A stretch of DNA of 7,414 nt from Bdellovibrio sp. CG10_big_fil_rev_8_21_14_0_10_47_8 (lineage in GTDB: Bacteria; Bdellovibrionota; Bdellovibrionia; Bdellovibrionales; Bdellovibrionaceae), in NCBI GenBank assembly GCA_002773975.1, contig PEZR01000069.1, forward strand, positions 1 to 7,414, written 5' to 3'. Within the stretch, counting starts at the first letter, position 1. Each line of letters starts with the position of its first letter. The position numbers and the translations under genes are program-made. Positions 6,072-7,414 of the stretch are shown piece after piece. The notes beneath the pieces are model-generated. The model was not told where the DNA came from and searched no databases. It worked only from the letters and a program-made list of their open reading frames with translations.

Positions 6072-7414
6072 ATGCCCGAGGCTCGTCAACGGTCCCCCAG
6101 TTGGATTCAAATTCGAAAAGATCTCTATGAACAGGTGCAAAATCATGTACAAGCCTTGTTGGGGCCATCCAGTGCGGGTTTGTCCAAGTATCAGTATCAA
6201 TATGACCGAGAGTTCAAGAAGCCATGGAAGGCTGTCTCCAGAGATCATCTGATTGGGGCTCTCGCAAAAAAACGCTTTGTTTTTATCGGTGATTTTCACG
6301 CGCTTCAGCAATCCCAAAAGGCAGAGCTGAGGGTCTTGTCGGCGTTGCCCTCGGCCGAAAAAATTCTTCTTTGTATCGAATTTGTAGAAGCCAGACACCA
6401 AAAACATTTAGATCGTTACCTGCAGGGAAAAATGACGGAACGCGATTTTTTGAAGTCTGTCGAATGGAAAAAAAACTGGGGTTTCCCTTGGGACAATTAT
6501 CGTCCGCTGCTGAAGTGGGCGCAGAAAAAAAAGGTCCGTGTTTTTGGAATCAATTTAAAGGTTCGACTGCGAAATTCGAAAACGCTTCATGATCGGGATT
6601 GCTTCGCGGCTCAAAAAATAGCCGAGATTCATCAACGGTTCCCATCCCATCAAAAGGTGATCATCTATGGGGACCTTCATTTGGCTTCAGCGCATTTGCC
6701 CCAACAGTTAAAGAAAAAAATGGCTTCCAAGGGATTCGAAAATGAAGCTATTTTTTTGTACCAAAATTCAGAGAGAATCTATTTCCAAATGTTAGAGCGA
6801 GAGCTAGAGCATCAGGTGGACATCGTCCGACTTGCCGCCAACAAATACTGTTTGCAAAGTGTGCCCCCTTGGGTGAAGTGGCAAAATTATCTGCTTTATC
6901 TGGAAGAGCTTTACGGGCGAAGTTACGATGATGGTTTTGATGATGAATTGGATTTAACCGACTATGTTGCCAAGTATATTCAAGTCATTTCAGAAGACCT
7001 GGGAATTCCATCCCGGGTGGATCATTTCTCAATTTCTAGTCCCAATGATCGGGATTTTTGGCAGCAGGTGGAAGCTCAATTGGAAGGCGCCGAATTAAAA
7101 GCTGTGCGCTCTTGGATTGAAGATAGTCGAAGTTTTTACATCCCGGCGCTGTCGATTGGCTATTTGGCCAGGAATTCGGTCAACAGTGCAGCCCAGCTGG
7201 CGACGGCCATTGTTTTTTCGGGCCTCGCCGCGCAAAGGGCAGTGCCTTCACGCTTTCCGCAGGATTTTCTAAGACTCATTTGGCTGGAATCCGTGCAGTA
7301 TTTTGGTTCAAAATTGATCAATCCAAAACGAAAAAGTGACACCCTGGCCGATCTCAAACTGCAATTGTCGACAAGGGGGCTGGTGAGTGATGGAAAAGAG
7401 GCCCTACAGTTGGC
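6072..7414 (+). CDS. ChaN-like (Tiki/haem-binding uptake superfamily) protein, C-terminus cut by window edge
   Basis: The frame stays open from ATG 6072 through the window end (447 codons visible). Residues about 65-225 match the ChaN-type domain, known from a haem-binding lipoprotein of Campylobacter and related to the Tiki/TraB metalloprotease-like fold. The hallmarks are a first GDFH (73-76), an acidic strand CIEFVE (101-106), a W/Y-rich segment ending in YRPLLKW, the strand VFGIN (157-161) and a second GDLH (200-203). In this superfamily the conserved His and acidic residues line a ligand or metal site. No signal peptide or lipobox is present at this start, unlike classic ChaN lipoproteins, so a cytoplasmic location is likely unless the true start differs. 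After the domain come at least 220 helix-rich residues with an acidic patch (DDGFDDELDLTD, about 289-300) that I do not recognise. GTG 6069 is an alternative start; neither start has a clear ribosome site. The biochemical role is unproven. Confidence 0.82.
   Translation, partial: MPEARQRSPSWIQIRKDLYEQVQNHVQALLGPSSAGLSKYQYQYDREFKKPWKAVSRDHLIGALAKKRFVFIGDFHALQQSQKAELRVLSALPSAEKILLCIEFVEARHQKHLDRYLQGKMTERDFLKSVEWKKNWGFPWDNYRPLLKWAQKKKVRVFGINLKVRLRNSKTLHDRDCFAAQKIAEIHQRFPSHQKVIIYGDLHLASAHLPQQLKKKMASKGFENEAIFLYQNSERIYFQMLERELEHQVDIVRLAANKYCLQSVPPWVKWQNYLLYLEELYGRSYDDGFDDELDLTDYVAKYIQVISEDLGIPSRVDHFSISSPNDRDFWQQVEAQLEGAELKAVRSWIEDSRSFYIPALSIGYLARNSVNSAAQLATAIVFSGLAAQRAVPSRFPQDFLRLIWLESVQYFGSKLINPKRKSDTLADLKLQLSTRGLVSDGKEALQL

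Noticed and set aside
1..7414. Alternative genetic code with TGA read as Trp
   Set aside because: Across roughly 2,350 sense codons in the window no other in-frame TGA occurs, and TGG is used throughout for Trp. A recoded genome should show more TGA codons.

Overview
The window holds seven coding segments. The protein set (a CHASE2-anchored class III nucleotide cyclase, a stand-alone STAS protein, a long cytoplasmic coiled coil, a VKOR/DsbA disulfide module and a ChaN/Tiki-type protein) and the moderate GC content suggest a Gram-negative deltaproteobacterium-like organism, with Bdellovibrionota (Bdellovibrio and relatives) the best guess. That placement is inferred from protein style only, not from a marker gene. 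I saw no tRNA, rRNA, CRISPR array, insertion sequence or phage gene.

Layout: (1) 1-2433, minus strand: a membrane receptor-type adenylate/guanylate cyclase, cut at the left edge just after its last catalytic residues. (2) 2576-2938, plus: a STAS-domain protein. (3) 2945-4039, minus: a coiled-coil protein convergent with the STAS gene; an 8-bp perfect hairpin over the junction contains both stop codons. (4) 4138-4770, plus: an unrecognised protein with one membrane span near its C-terminus. (5) 4786-6009, minus: a disulfide-bond-forming unit, a VKOR domain followed in the same reading frame by a DsbA-like thioredoxin domain. A single in-frame TGA at 5398-5400 separates them, and the second part has no ordinary start codon. 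(6) 6072-7414, plus: a ChaN-like protein running off the right edge.

Transcription units alternate strand throughout, so each is probably expressed from its own promoter in a short divergent gap (2434-2575, 4040-4137, 6010-6071); none looks like part of a long operon. Functionally the VKOR and DsbA parts clearly belong together: DsbA oxidises periplasmic thiols and VKOR re-oxidises DsbA using quinone. The cyclase and STAS protein are both signalling proteins, but nothing in the sequence shows that they act in one pathway.

The most notable observation is the interrupted VKOR-DsbA fusion. It could be a nonsense mutation or base error, stop-codon readthrough, or a genuine split with a non-standard start. 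I see no convincing evidence of an entirely new system.
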